Source: Chondrosia reniformis
Lineage: Eukaryota > Porifera > Demospongiae > Chondrillida > Chondrillidae
Reading direction: 5' to 3'
Assembly: GCA_947172415.1 (NCBI GenBank)
Contig: OX359202.1
Coordinates: 3,136,001-3,200,000 of the forward strand
DNA: 64,000 nucleotides
Position numbers and translations under genes: made by a program. The first letter of the stretch is position 1. Each line of letters opens with the position of its first letter. Of the stretch, positions 1-10,758 are shown one piece after another. Under the pieces are notes generated by a model, which worked only from the letters and a program-made list of their open reading frames with translations, did not search any database and was not told where the DNA came from.

Positions 1-1969
1 ATGTTCTAATTGCTTGAACAAGTTCTCTGTAATAATTGTATGTACTAGGTATGTAGTAGTTACTAGTTTCTAGTTGTATGTACTAGTTGTAAGTACTAGT
101 TGTATATACTAAGTGTATATACCAGTTGTTGATTCTTGTACTACTTATACTATGTACTAGGAAGGTTCTAGTTGTATTTACTAGATACTTTGTGCATGTA
201 CTAGTTGTATGAAATAGTTTTATGAACTAGTTCTATGTACTGTTTATATGTACTAATTATATGTACCAGTTATATGTACCAGTTTTATGTACTAGTAGTA
301 TGTACTAGTAGTATGTACTAGTAGTATGTAGCTGTATGTACTATTTGTGTGTACTAATTGTATGCACTAGTTGTATGTACCAGTTGTATGTATTAGTTTC
401 CTGTACTTGTTGTATGTGCTAGCTGTATGTACTAATTGTAGGTTCTAGTATTAGTTATAGTAGGTACTAAGTAGGAATTAGTTGTATGCACTAGTTTTTA
501 GCACTACTTTAACGTACTAGTTGTATGTACTAGTTGTATATGCTAGTACTAGTTATATTTACTAGATGTAGGTACTGGTTGTATGTAGTAGTTGGATGTT
601 GTAGTTCTTTGTACTAATTGTTTGTACTAGTTTTATGTACTAGTTGTATGTATATACTAATTGTAAGTACTAGCAATGTACTTGTTGTATGTATATACTG
701 GTTTGTTGTTTATGTAGTAGTTGTATAGGCTAGTTTTATGTACTCGTAATATGTACAAGTTGTATGTACTAGTTATGTACCAATTGTACATTCCAGTTGA
801 ATGTATATACTAGTTGTTTATAGTTGCTATGTACTAGTTGTATATACAAGTTGTATGTTCTAGTATTTTACACTCCTTCTATGAACTAGGTGTATGTACT
901 AGTGTCTAGTTGTCTGTACTAGTTGTATGTACTAGTTGTATGTACGTTTTGTATGTACTTGTTGAATGAACTAGGTGTATGTACTAGTTGTATGTACGTT
1001 TTGTATGTACTTGTTGAATGAACTAGGTGTATGTACTATTTTTATACATTAGTTATATGCGTATCTTCTAGTTATATGTAGTAGTTGTATGTAAAAGTTG
1101 TATGTACAAGTTGCGTGTTTTACTTGTATGCGCTAGCTGTATGTACTAGTTGTAGGTTCTAGTACTAATTATATTAGGTACTAAGTAGGCATTAGTTGTA
1201 TGTACTAGTTGTTAGTACTACTTTAACGTATTAGTTGTATGTAATAGTTGTATGTACTAGTACTAGTTAAATTTTTATGTTGTAGGAACTGGTTGTATGT
1301 AGTAGTTGGATGTAGTAGTTGTATGTACTAATTGTAGTTATTAGTTGTATGCACTAGTTGTATGTATATACTAGTTTTATGTAGTAGCCATGTACTAGTT
1401 GTATGTACTAGTTTCCTGTTTATTTATTGGTTGTGTATCCTAGTTGAATATACTAGCTGCATATACTAGTTGTATGTACTCGACACTATTTGAAGCAATC
1501 AAATGTAGTAGTTATATGTACTAGTTGTATGTATTAGTTGTATGTACTAGTGACTAATTGTATGTACTAGTTGTATGTACTAGTTTTTTGAACTAGTTGT
1601 AGCTTCTAGTACAAGTTATACTAGGAACTATGAAGGAACCCGTTCTATTTACTACTTTTTTGTTTGTTTAAACTAGTTTATGTACTAATTGTATGTACTA
1701 GTTGTATGTACTAGTTGTAGGTTCATATCCTAGTTATATTAGGTACTAGGGAGGTTCTAGTTGTATGTGTTAGATATAAATTGTAAGAACTAGTTGTATG
1801 TACCAGTTGTGTGTAATTGTACTAGTTGTAAGTAGTATTTATATGTACCATTTATATGTGTATGTACTAGGTATATGTACTACTTGTATATACTAACTGT
1901 ATGTTTTTGTTGTATGTACTAATTGTATGTACTTGTTGTATGTACTAAAACTAGTTATATTTACTAGTT
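1..1969 (+). repeat. 13-bp satellite array, block 1
   Basis: Degenerate tandem copies of TGTATGTACTAGT, each holding the palindromes GTAC and ACTAGT, all in one orientation. A local tandem duplication of 52 bp (four monomers) lies near 935-1040. A recurrent non-canonical block built around CTAGTACTAG and TAGGTACTA(G/A)G appears near 440, 1154, 1600 and 1718. No gene is seen. Short open frames here only translate the repeat. Confidence 0.95.
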
Positions 1970-1978
1970 GTATGTGGT
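1970..1978. other. Target-site duplication, left copy (GTATGTGGT)
   Basis: GTATGTGGT lies directly before the LINE and recurs at 6323-6331 directly after its 3' end. It contains GTGGT where the satellite normally has GTACT. The match is therefore informative and not just the background 13-bp period. Confidence 0.8.
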
Positions 1979-1985
1979 GTCATGG

Positions 1986-2098
1986 GAATTGGAGGCTGTG
2001 GTTCCGAGCTGACAAGAGGATGGGTATTGTCCAGTTCAACCCCCCTACTGAGAAGGGTGCTTAGCCCCTCATGTGACATCCTGTGGCTAAATCAGCCT
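1986..2098 (+). ncRNA. Candidate HDV-like self-cleaving ribozyme in the LINE 5' UTR
   Basis: Possible double-pseudoknot layout. P1 would be GAATTGG (1986-1992) with CCAGTTC (2031-2037). P2 would be AGGCTG (1993-1998) with CAGCCT (2093-2098). A P4-like hairpin lies between, with TGAG/CTCA and GGG/CCC arms at 2049-2071. The strand before the P2 return is CTAA from 2087, which fits the CNRA pattern with a catalytic C. R2-class LINEs are known to carry HDV-like ribozymes at their 5' ends. Weak points: P3 is poorly formed, and P1 starts seven bases inside the element boundary inferred from the target duplication. Confidence 0.4.
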
Positions 2099-2144
2099 TC
2101 CTGTCAGCATGGGCTAACCCCCCGTCTGGCAGCTTCACTGGGCT

Positions 2145-2993
2145 ATGTTGCGCCATGAGAATGACAATTTTCAAGACAGGCCGTGGCCTAGGTGCACCAG
2201 TGGTGAAGAAAACCCTGGGTCAACCAGAATAGGTGATTCCACTGGTGCCTCACAGGTAGATGTACCTGAATGTAATAGCCTTTCTTCGGTCCCCATGACG
2301 GGCCAACCAGCCCTATGGACCGAGGAAATGGTTAGGGCACTAATTGATTGCTATGAGCGATCTGAACCCAAAAGAGGTGGCTATGAGAAGTGTTTAGAGC
2401 AGGAATGGCTGAGCAAATACCCACATTTGCCTCAGACCGGTGGAACCCTTGCCTTCCAAGCCAAAAGGAACTTGATAAGAGACGGAGTACTGCAAGTAAC
2501 GAATAGCCGAGATTTAGATTTGGTTAATGATGCACCGCAAGGTGCCTCTAGAAGGAGAAGGATCCAAGGGGTCATCTGGAACCTTCAGAGGGATAATATC
2601 CTCATGGAGCTCTACCAAGAAAGTAAGCCCATAGAAAAGGGGTATGCCGAGCGGTTGTACCAGGCTTGGAATGCTGCAATGCCAGACAATAAAACCACAA
2701 AGGTAGCGCTAACTACGAGAATTAGTAGAATCCGAAGAGGTCAAGGTCTCTCGAGACTAAACCTTGTGGAACCTGACTCTTGTGGTTTAGCCACCCTAAC
2801 TGAGACTGTGGAGGAAGGTGTGGGAGCCAAGGGAGAGGGGGATTTTCACCAAGTTCAGGCTGTGACTGAACAAAATGGTGAGCTGCCTGCAGCCCCTGTG
2901 GAAACTCCCACAAATGATCATCCTGGTCCCAGGACAAGTGGCAATGATCAACTGATGCAACTTTTAGGCAAAGCAAAAGATGCCTGTCTCTGA
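2145..2993 (+). pseudogene. LINE ORF, N-terminal DNA-binding part (two Myb-like repeats)
   Basis: A 282-residue open frame starting at the first ATG after the 5' UTR. Two related helical segments are visible. One is at about residues 57-111, beginning LWTEEMVRALIDCYE, and the other at about 144-200, beginning WNLQRDNILMELYQE. Each has the tryptophan-led, helix-rich look of Myb/SANT domains, which R2-type LINE proteins use to bind target DNA. The frame ends at TGA (2991-2993), but the same frame reopens at 3036. This is probably the start of one long ORF now interrupted. No zinc finger is evident before the Myb-like repeats. Confidence 0.65.
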
Positions 2994-3035
2994 AAGAAAC
3001 CTGGAGATTTCTCTGATAGAAAACCCTGTGGGGCG

Positions 3036-3587
3036 GTGCGGTTCAACCATGTTGATACGGCACTGCTTGAGGAGACCAAGGATTGGGTGGAGAAAGAGTG
3101 GCAGGAAGGCCCTAGGACGGCCTGGCACCTGAACTGCCTAGTCTACTCTGTTGCTATGGCTGTGAGGGGAAAAACAACCTACGAATCGCAGCCATGCAAC
3201 CAGGGAAGGAAATCAGATAATCAGAAGGGAAGTAAGAGACAGGAAGGTCATTTAAGTGACAGGAAGGCCAAGGGCCTTAGGTTTAGAAGACTGCTTGCCT
3301 GGTTGGATGTGGAAATAGCACGTCAACAGAATAGTAATCCTATGACCAAACGCCAGAAAGTACTCCAAAGAAAGCTTAGGAGGGAGTTCCATTCATTAAA
3401 CCTGAATGTGCTGATCAGAGCTCGAGAACAGACACTGGGGAAATTCAGGGTCTGGACCCTACAAGAGCGAAGATCGGCTGAACGCAGGAAATTTCAGGAA
3501 CAAAACCACCTTTGGAATACCCAAAGGAAGTTCCAGATGAATGGCAATGTTCCAACCTCTCCAATGAAGCTCCCTCAATTGAGGTAG
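3036..3587 (+). pseudogene. LINE ORF, linker between DNA-binding and RT domains
   Basis: In the same frame as the N-terminal piece. It encodes a basic, lysine- and arginine-rich stretch typical of the region just before the reverse transcriptase. The frame is lost around 3510-3587, where the reading continues in another frame starting at 3512 with residues that fit an RT N-terminus. This implies a frameshift between the two. I see no catalytic motif in this part. Confidence 0.55.
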
Positions 3588-4027
3588 TAAGAGACTTTTG
3601 GACAAAGATTGTAGGTACTGTTGGTAAGGTCAACAAAGACGACCCAGGGGTTAAAGAATGGCTAAAGGAAACCAAAAAGAGGGTCGGTAGAACCTCCTCT
3701 AAAGGTCCCGATAGCATCGATGAGACCAAACTGAGGAAAGCCTTGAAAAAGGCAAAAAGCTGGTCAGCCCCTGGGCCGGATGGCATCCACACTTTTTGGT
3801 GGAAAGCACTCCCCTCTGCACAGTCTGCCTTGGCAGATGTACTACGGAGGGTGGTGAGCGGAGATCTGTCAGTCACAGACTGGCTTACAAGGGGACGCAC
3901 TCTACTCATCCCCAAAAAGGGTGACCCGAAAAGTGCGCCAACTACGACCTATTGCGTGTCTCAACACAATGTACAAGGCTGTCACAGCATACATTGCATC
4001 AGAATTACTCACTTAAACCTACACTAA
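3512..4027 (+). pseudogene. LINE reverse transcriptase, fingers region
   Basis: Contains WSAPGPDGIHTFWWKAL followed by LLIPKKGDPKSA, the conserved fingers segments of non-LTR reverse transcriptases. Past about 3940 the translation turns to nonsense. A one-base deletion in the codons that should read NYRPI explains this, since the expected RT residues are recovered in another frame up to the next piece at 4035. This copy cannot make a full RT. Confidence 0.75.
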
Positions 4028-4034
4028 TGATCTT

Positions 4035-4865
4035 TTGCCTATGGCCCAAAGGGCCATGAGAAAAGGGAGGTGGGGTAGTGTGGACTGTCTACTGCTGGAT
4101 CAATCAATCGGTCTAGATGCCAAAATTATGGGCAAGCCACTTAGTGTGGCATGGATCGATTACGAGAAGGCATATGACAGAGCCCCTCACAAGTGGGTGA
4201 TGAAGGTGCTAAAAACCATCAAGTGCCCAGGTTGGATCCGGAGGTCTATAGAGCTCTTCTCCAAACACTGGGCTACTGTGCTTGAGTTGAGGACCGCAGG
4301 GAAGGTGGTTAGGAGCACCCCTGTTAAATATAGCAGGGGACTCTTCTAAGGAGACTCCCTATCGCCACTCCTCTTTTGTCTGGCCATAGCTACCATATGC
4401 TACGTTCTTAACAGAACCAAGGGATATACCCTCTGGCATAATGGGGAAAGGAACACCATGTCACACTTGCTGTACATGGATGACCTTAAGATATATGCTG
4501 GAGGGCCTGATAAACTCAGGGAAGCCATGGAATGTGTGGAGAAAACCTCAAATGCCATTGGAATGAGGTTTGGAGTGAGAAAGTGTGGAACAGCTCACAT
4601 GCAAAAAGGGAAAGTTCTGGATGGCCCAATCAACCCTGAACGCAGTGAAGGATCCATAAGGAGCCTTGAAAAAGGTACTACCTATAAGTACCTAGGGCTA
4701 GAACAACTGTTTGAGGTAGATGACAGCAAGGTCAAAGCTTGCTTGATCAATAAATTGAGGAGGAGACTCCACAAAGTGTGGGGCTCTCACCTCAATGGTA
4801 AGAATGCTGCAGAAGCCTCTAACATGTTGTGTGCCTCTCTATTGAGATACTCTTACCAGTTTTGA
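4035..4865 (+). pseudogene. LINE reverse transcriptase, palm and thumb, with one in-frame TAA
   Basis: One frame runs through 4035-4865, interrupted only by TAA at 4347-4349. Motif A is AWIDYEKAYDRAPH. Motif B should read QGDSLSPLLF, but its glutamine codon CAA has become TAA. Motif C is LLYMDDLKIYAG, with both catalytic aspartates present. The thumb follows and the frame breaks at 4865, with coding homology resuming in another frame. A single C-to-T change in motif B plus indels therefore inactivates an otherwise recognisable polymerase. Confidence 0.8.
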
Positions 4866-4982
4866 AGTGGACTCAAAGTGAGCTTACAAAACTGGACCGA
4901 ATGGTGAGAAAGATCATGAGAAAGTACCAGTGTCATCACTATAACTCTGCCATTGAAAGAGTGAATTTGCCTCGCTCTCAAG

Positions 4983-5975
4983 GTGGTAGAGAGGCTCTGT
5001 AGTTTTCCTTTGGATCACAACAGGGCTGTTGTGAATCTGGCAAGATACCTCCATACTGCCAATGATCCACTCATAGCTGTTGTGGTTAAACACCAAAAGT
5101 GGCTGGAGTGCTCAAAGCAGAAGAGGACTGTCTTGAAAGAAGCCAGATTGATACTGAGAAGCCACGGAATAGAACTAAAACCGGAAATGTGGCTGAAGAC
5201 AGATCCCTCACAAAACAGTGTAAGAGAATGGAGGAGAGTGGCACGTGAGCTCCGGGAGGCTCAGACTAAAAGGTTAACAAGTAACCTAGCCAAAAAGTCT
5301 CACCAGGGCTCATACCACAGACAAGTCACAAATAGGGAGTCTTTTGTGTGGATTTCTGAGGGGAGACTCAGACCTCAAACTGAGGCTCTGATTCTTGCAG
5401 CCCAAGATGATGTGCTGCACACTAGGTGGTACCAAAATAGGATTCTGAAGAATTCTAGCTTCCTGATGTGCAGAGAATGTGGCAAGGCTATGGAAACGGT
5501 CAAACACATACTAAACATGTGTGAGCCCAAGGGATTTTCTCTCTACAAAGAGAGACATGACCGGGCAATACTGATAGTGTTGTGGAGACGGTTGAAAGAA
5601 TATGGATTCAAGCAGGAAGAGCCCTGGTACAAACTAGAAGCAAAACCAGTCTATGAGATTAGGGCTGTCAAAATCTTGTGGGATCCTAGTATCCCTACAG
5701 ATGATGAAATGACAGAAAGAAGGCCAGACTTAGTGGTTGAGGTTTGGCTATGTAAGTCCATCTTCATTATTGAGATGTCAGTTCCTACTGACAGTAATAT
5801 TAATGGAAGATGGCAAGAGAAGTTCCAAAAGTACCAGAAGCTGGCGGCTGATATGAGGAAACAATTTAGGGGCTACCGAATTAAGGTAGTCCTGATGATA
5901 ATTGATGCTTTGGGGACAGTGGACACGCTCCTGGAAGACCTTAGGGAATTCCAAAGCTGTCAAAAGGTGCAGTAG
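4983..5975 (+). pseudogene. LINE C-terminal CCHC knuckle and restriction-like endonuclease
   Basis: A 330-residue open stretch. A zinc knuckle C-x2-C-x8-H-x4-C sits at residues 163-180 (CRECGKAMETVKHILNMC). The PD-(D/E)-XK type nuclease follows, with RRPDLVVE at 246-253 and FIIEMSVPTD at 261-270. A helical tail KYQKLAADMRKQ comes after it. In R2-type elements this domain nicks the target to prime reverse transcription. The apparent start inside the domain is an artefact of a frameshift near 4985. The second copy, at 10849, shows the intact continuation upstream. This frame also ends early relative to that copy, at 5973-5975. Confidence 0.8.
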
Positions 5976-6260
5976 AAGTGATGAGAGCCATGCAGAGAAC
6001 TGTTCTCTGCTCGGCTGTAAGGATATTGAGGCAACATCTATCTGTTGAGGGATTGGGGCCTGGACGATGAGTAGTCCTGTCCCAGTCCTTGCCTGTTGAC
6101 CTCTGGAAAGTAGTTGTGGATTTGTGTATGGAGGTACTCCCTCCTATTATGACGGTCAACTTTGGCCCGACGTGCACCTGTCTGCTGCTGCCGGAAGGAG
6201 GCAAAGCCGAGGCTTCTGGCTAAAAACCCAAAGAAAAGGGGTAGTCCAAGCCAGATACTC

Positions 6261-6284
6261 CTTGCCTTAGTAAACTAAGGCAAG
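6261..6284 (+). other. 3' UTR stem-loop of the R2-type LINE
   Basis: A perfect 10-bp stem CTTGCCTTAG / CTAAGGCAAG around a TAAA loop, about 40 bases before the 3' end. It is kept in the copy at 12222-12245 and recognisable in the tails near 24930, 39320 and 57870. R2-type reverse transcriptases recognise structure in their own 3' UTR, so this hairpin is a likely recognition element. Confidence 0.7.
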
Positions 6285-6331
6285 AAGTAACAAGGTTCTC
6301 CATTAAGGCTTTTGTTTCTAAAGTATGTGGT

Positions 6332-8556
6332 AGTTGTATGTACTAATTGTATGTACTAGTTGAATGTAGTAGTTGTATGTATTAGGGTTATATACTAGAT
6401 ATGAACCAGTTGTATGTACAAGATGTATGCACTAGTTGTTTGTACTATCTATATACTAGTTTTATGAACTAGTTGTATGTACTTGTTGTATGTACTAGTT
6501 GTATGTCATAGTCACATGTACTAGTTATATGTACTAGTTACTATTAGTGTGAACTAGTTGTACCTACTAATTTAAGTACTAATTGTATCTACTCTTTGTA
6601 TCTATATGCTAGTTTTATGTACTAGTCAAATGTGCTAGTGTTATATATATACTAGTTGTATGGACTAGTTTCTAGTTATATCTACTAGTTTTATATATCC
6701 GTTCTATGTACTAGTTGTATGTAGTATTTATAATTACCAGGTAAATGTGTATGTACTAGTTGTATGTAGTAGGTGTATATACTAGTTATATGTTCTAGTT
6801 GTTTTTATTAGTTGTATGTTCTAGTTGTATGTACTATTTATAATTACAAGGTATATTTGTATTTACTAGTTATAAGTAGTTGGTGTATGTTCTAGTTATA
6901 TATCCTAGTTGTTTGTCCTAGTTGTTTGTACTAGTTGAATGTACTAGTTATATGTACTAATTGTAAATACTAGTTGTATGAACTAGTTGTATGGACTATT
7001 ACTAGTTATATTTACTAGTTGTAGGTACTAGATGTATGTACTAGTTGTATGTAAATACTAGTTGTATGTACTAGCTATGTACTGGTTGTATGTTCTAGTT
7101 GTATGTGCTAGTTGTATATACAAGTGGTAGGTTCTTGTACTAGTTATACTAGGTGCTAGGAAGGTATTAGTTGTATGTAGTAGATACTAGTTGTATTTAC
7201 TAGTTGTATGTACTAGTTGTATGTACTATTTATAATATTAGGTAAAGGTGTATGTACTAGTTATGTGTAATAGGTTAATGTACTATTTATATGTCCTAGG
7301 TGTTAATCCTAGATGTGTGTAATAGTTATGTACTAGTTGAATATACAAGTTGTACGTTCTAGTATTAAGTACTCATTCTGTGAGCTAGTTGTATATAATA
7401 GTTTCTAGTTGTACTAGTTGTAAATACTATATACTTTTATTAACTAGCTGTTTGTAGTAGTTGTAAGTACTAGTTGTATGTACTGTGTGTATGTACCAGT
7501 TGTTGATTCTTGAACAAGTTATACTATGTACTAGGTAGGTTCTACTTGTATGTACTAGATACTTGTTGTATATACTAGTTGTATGAACTAGTTTTATGAA
7601 CTAGTTGTATGTACTCTTTATATGTACTAGTTATATGTACCAGTTATATGTACTAGTTTTATGTACTAGTAGTGTGTACTAGTTATATTTACTAGCTGTA
7701 TGTACTCTTTGTGGGTACTAATTGTATGCACTAGTTGTATGCACTAGTTGTAGTTTCTAGTACTAGTTAAACTAGGTACTAGGTAGGTACTCTATATTTA
7801 TATGTACTAAAATCTACTTGTATGTAGTTGTTATATAAAGTAGTTATATGTCCTAGTTATATGTACCAATTGTATGTCCTAGCTGATTGTATTATTTACT
7901 TATTTTATGTACAAGTTGTGTGTAGTAGTTCAATGTTCTGGTTGTATGTTTTCGTTACTATTTGTATGTACTAGTTATATGTACTAATTTTATCTACTAA
8001 TTGTATGTACAATTTGCATGTACTAGTTGCTTGTACATGTTGTGCGCACAAGTTCAATGTACTAGTTGTATGTACTCGTTATTAGTTGTTAGTAGTAGTT
8101 GTATGTACTAGTTGTATTTACTATTTGTATGTACTAATTTTATGTACAAATTGTAAAAACTAGGTGTATGTAGTGATTGCATATTCTAATTGTTTGAACT
8201 AGTTCTATGTACTAATTGTATGTGCTAGTTATGTACTAGTTATATGAACCAGTTTTAAGTACTAGTTGTATGTACTAGGTGTATATAGTTGTTTTATGTT
8301 CTAATTGTTTGAACTAGTTCTATGTACTAATTGTATGTACTAGGTATGTACTAGTTACTAGTTTCTAGTTGTATGTACTAGTTGTAAGAACTAGTTGTAT
8401 GTACTATGTGTATGTACCAGTTGTTGATTCTTGTACTAGTTATACTATGTACTAGGTAGGTTCTAATTGTATGTACTAGTAGTATGTACTAGTTATATTT
8501 ACTAGCTGTATGTACTTTTTGTGTGTACTAATTGTATGCACTAGTTGTATGTACTA
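6332..8556 (+). repeat. 13-bp satellite array, block 2
   Basis: The same satellite in the same orientation. The CTAGTACTAG-type block recurs near 7128, 7505, 7751 and 8425, often followed by a near-standard run of monomers. No gene or RNA is seen. Confidence 0.95.
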
Positions 8557-9554
8557 CACAGACGCCGTATGGCTTTTCCGCGTTAAACATTAAATTGCGT
8601 TAAACCATTAACGGTTTTACAAGTTAATTTCTCAGCATAGGAATAACTAATGCCTTTCAAAATTTATATTTAAAGTCTTTATGGTTAGGGTAATAGTCTT
8701 CTAAATTTTGAAGGGCATCGAAAAACATTTTCCTCGTTTGCAACACTCATAAGGTTTGTGCTTAGTTCTTGGAAGAGCTACAGCCAACATCATTGGAATC
8801 CTTATAGGTTAAACTAAAAATTTGTCGGTCTCGATTTTAATACAGCTTTCCTTTCTTGAGGTAATAAAGAAAATGTCACTATTAAGTGTAATTAACCAGC
8901 ACAAATTTGGCCATAGCTTGAATAATGAAGAAGGAATCAATACTGAGGCCGACAGTTTTGTATAGCAACACTTACTGATCACTATGAAACCATCGGCGCT
9001 GTCCAACTGTTTTTCTAGACTAAGCATAAAACTATTTTCTTCACAAAAACACTTCGCCGACATTTTCGACAGTTGTAATGATATTCATAAATACAGTTAA
9101 ATAAATTCATTGTCATTTAACACCTATCGTGTTTCGTCTACCGCAAATACAGTTAACGTACTTTCGGAAGTGCAATAGTCGGCGATCATTGGCTGGGCGT
9201 ACTTATGCATATATTTACAGCTTTGGCTAAAGTGTTACTTTATTTCTCAAGCAGAAATTGCCTAAAATCGTTCAAAGAAATGCCAAGAAAAGCCAAAGCA
9301 ATACATGGAAGTTTGACCTTCAATTGTGGATTTGCTCGCTTGCTGTTTATTATTTATTCGCCAACAAAAGGTAAATGTTCCGAATTGGGTGAGTTCTAGG
9401 GAGTCTTTAAAATGCAGAATCTGTATGGACTAATGCAAAATAACGCATTTACTCTAACAATTAAAAAACGAACATTCTTTACTAACTAGAGATTGTTAGG
9501 TGACGATCGCTATAACGCAGTCTATCCCTCAGGAACAGCCATAACGTACCAGTG
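8557..9554. mobile_element. Non-autonomous TIR element with TA target duplication (Tc1/mariner-like)
   Basis: A 998-bp non-satellite insert. Its left end begins CACAGACGCCGTATGGCT and its right end, read inward, begins CACTGGTACGTTATGGCT. The imperfect inverted repeats share TATGGCT and TTCC at matching positions. TA flanks both sides (8555-8556 and 9555-9556), as expected for the IS630/Tc1/mariner group. Two short open frames inside (84 codons at 8809-9063 on minus and 64 codons at 9205-9399 on plus) match nothing I recognise. It is probably a MITE or a decayed element. Confidence 0.65.
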
Positions 9555-9747
9555 TAGTTGTATGTACTCACTACAATTTGTATGTACTAGTCGAATGTAG
9601 TAGTTATTTGTACTAGTTGAATGTATAAGTAGTGTGTAATTGTTGTATGTACTAGTTGTATGTACTACATGTTTGAACTAGTTTTAGGTTCTAGTACAAG
9701 TTATACTAGGTACTAGGAATGAACTAGTTCTATGAACTACTTGTTTG
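9555..9747 (+). repeat. 13-bp satellite, short block
   Basis: Satellite monomers between two inserts. It includes one CTAGTAC / TAGGTACTAGG block near 9685. Confidence 0.9.
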
Positions 9748-10048
9748 TCTCTCTCATCTATGGTTGTTCTCTCTGTCGTTCAAGTTCAATCTCGGTTGAA
9801 CTTAGATAAAGCTTAAAATTTCCAAAAGTCGGCAAAAATGGCAACTTCTTCTTCTTCATTAAGAATGGATTGCACAATAAAATAATTGCCATGGCAACCA
9901 AAGTCGCATAAAAATCTGGAGACCTCATGCTTAAACTCTGAAATAAAACAGTCATTTATTACAAATTTTGCTCTAAACTGACAATTCACCATTGAAATCA
10001 CTTCCTACCTAAATTTTAGCTTTGGCAACTTTATGGCGCTATGCACTA
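9748..10048. other. Unassigned 300-bp non-satellite insert
   Basis: AT-rich unique sequence with sharp edges to satellite on both sides. I find no terminal inverted repeat, target duplication, tRNA box or convincing ORF. Open frames of 62-65 codons on the minus strand look like chance. It could be a captured host fragment or an old degenerate MITE. Confidence 0.5.
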
Positions 10049-10758
10049 TAGTTATATTTACCAGTTGTATTTACTAGTTGTATTAACTAACTGGTAGGAC
10101 TAGTTGTAGGTGCTCGTTGTATGTACTTGTGGTATGTGCTAGGTATATTTACTAATTGTAAGTACTAGTTGTATGTAAGAGTTGTATGTATTAGTTATAT
10201 GTACTAGTTGAATTTACGGGTTATAAGTACATGTTGTATGCACAAATGGTATGAACTACTTCTATGAACTAGTTGTACGTACTAGTTGTATGAAGCAGCT
10301 GTTTGAACTAGTTGTGTGTACTAGTTGTATGTACTAGTTGCATGTATTGGTTCTAGGCACTAGTTGTATGTGCTAGTTATATTTACTAGATGTAAGTACT
10401 AGATGTAAATTCTAGTTTTATGAACTCGTTGTATGTACTAGTTGGATGTACTAGTTGTTTGTACTACTTGTCTATACTACTTGTATGTAGTAGATGTATG
10501 TACTCTTTCGATGTACTAAATGTATGTACTAGATATATGTATTGGTTGAAGAACTAGTTTAATGGACAAGGTGAATGTACTAGTTGTATGTATTGGTTAT
10601 ATGTTCTAGTTGTATGTACTAGTTTAATGTGCTAGTTATATTTACTAGTTGTTAGTACTAATTGTATATACTAGCTGTCAGTACTAGTTGTAGGTACTTG
10701 CTGTACATACTAGTTGAATGTACTAGTTATACTTACTAGTTGTAAGTACTAGTTGTCT
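10049..10758 (+). repeat. 13-bp satellite array, block 3
   Basis: Satellite with no genes. The last 17 bases (10742-10758) match the 17 bases after the second LINE copy at 12285-12301, with two differences. This is the likely target duplication of that insertion. Confidence 0.9.

Larger units (their letters stand above)
1979..6322 (+). mobile_element. R2-type LINE (restriction-like endonuclease class), near full length, inactivated
   Basis: A 4344-bp non-LTR retrotransposon between 9-bp target duplications. In order it has a 5' UTR (1979-2144) and a reading frame with two Myb-like helical repeats. Next come reverse transcriptase, a CCHC zinc knuckle and a PD-type restriction-like endonuclease, then a 3' UTR with a strong stem-loop. 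This domain order is that of the R2/R4/NeSL group, which encode one protein and cut their target with a C-terminal nuclease. The copy is broken by frameshifts near 2993, 3512-3587, 3940 and 4865-4985, and by nonsense changes including TAA at 4347. A second copy at 10759-12284 is very similar by eye, so the family is young. Confidence 0.85.

Noticed and set aside
1-1969. CRISPR array or telomeric repeat
   Set aside because: The repeats are contiguous 13-mers without unique spacers, in eukaryotic transposon-rich DNA. The unit is unlike known animal telomere repeats, and the array is degenerate.
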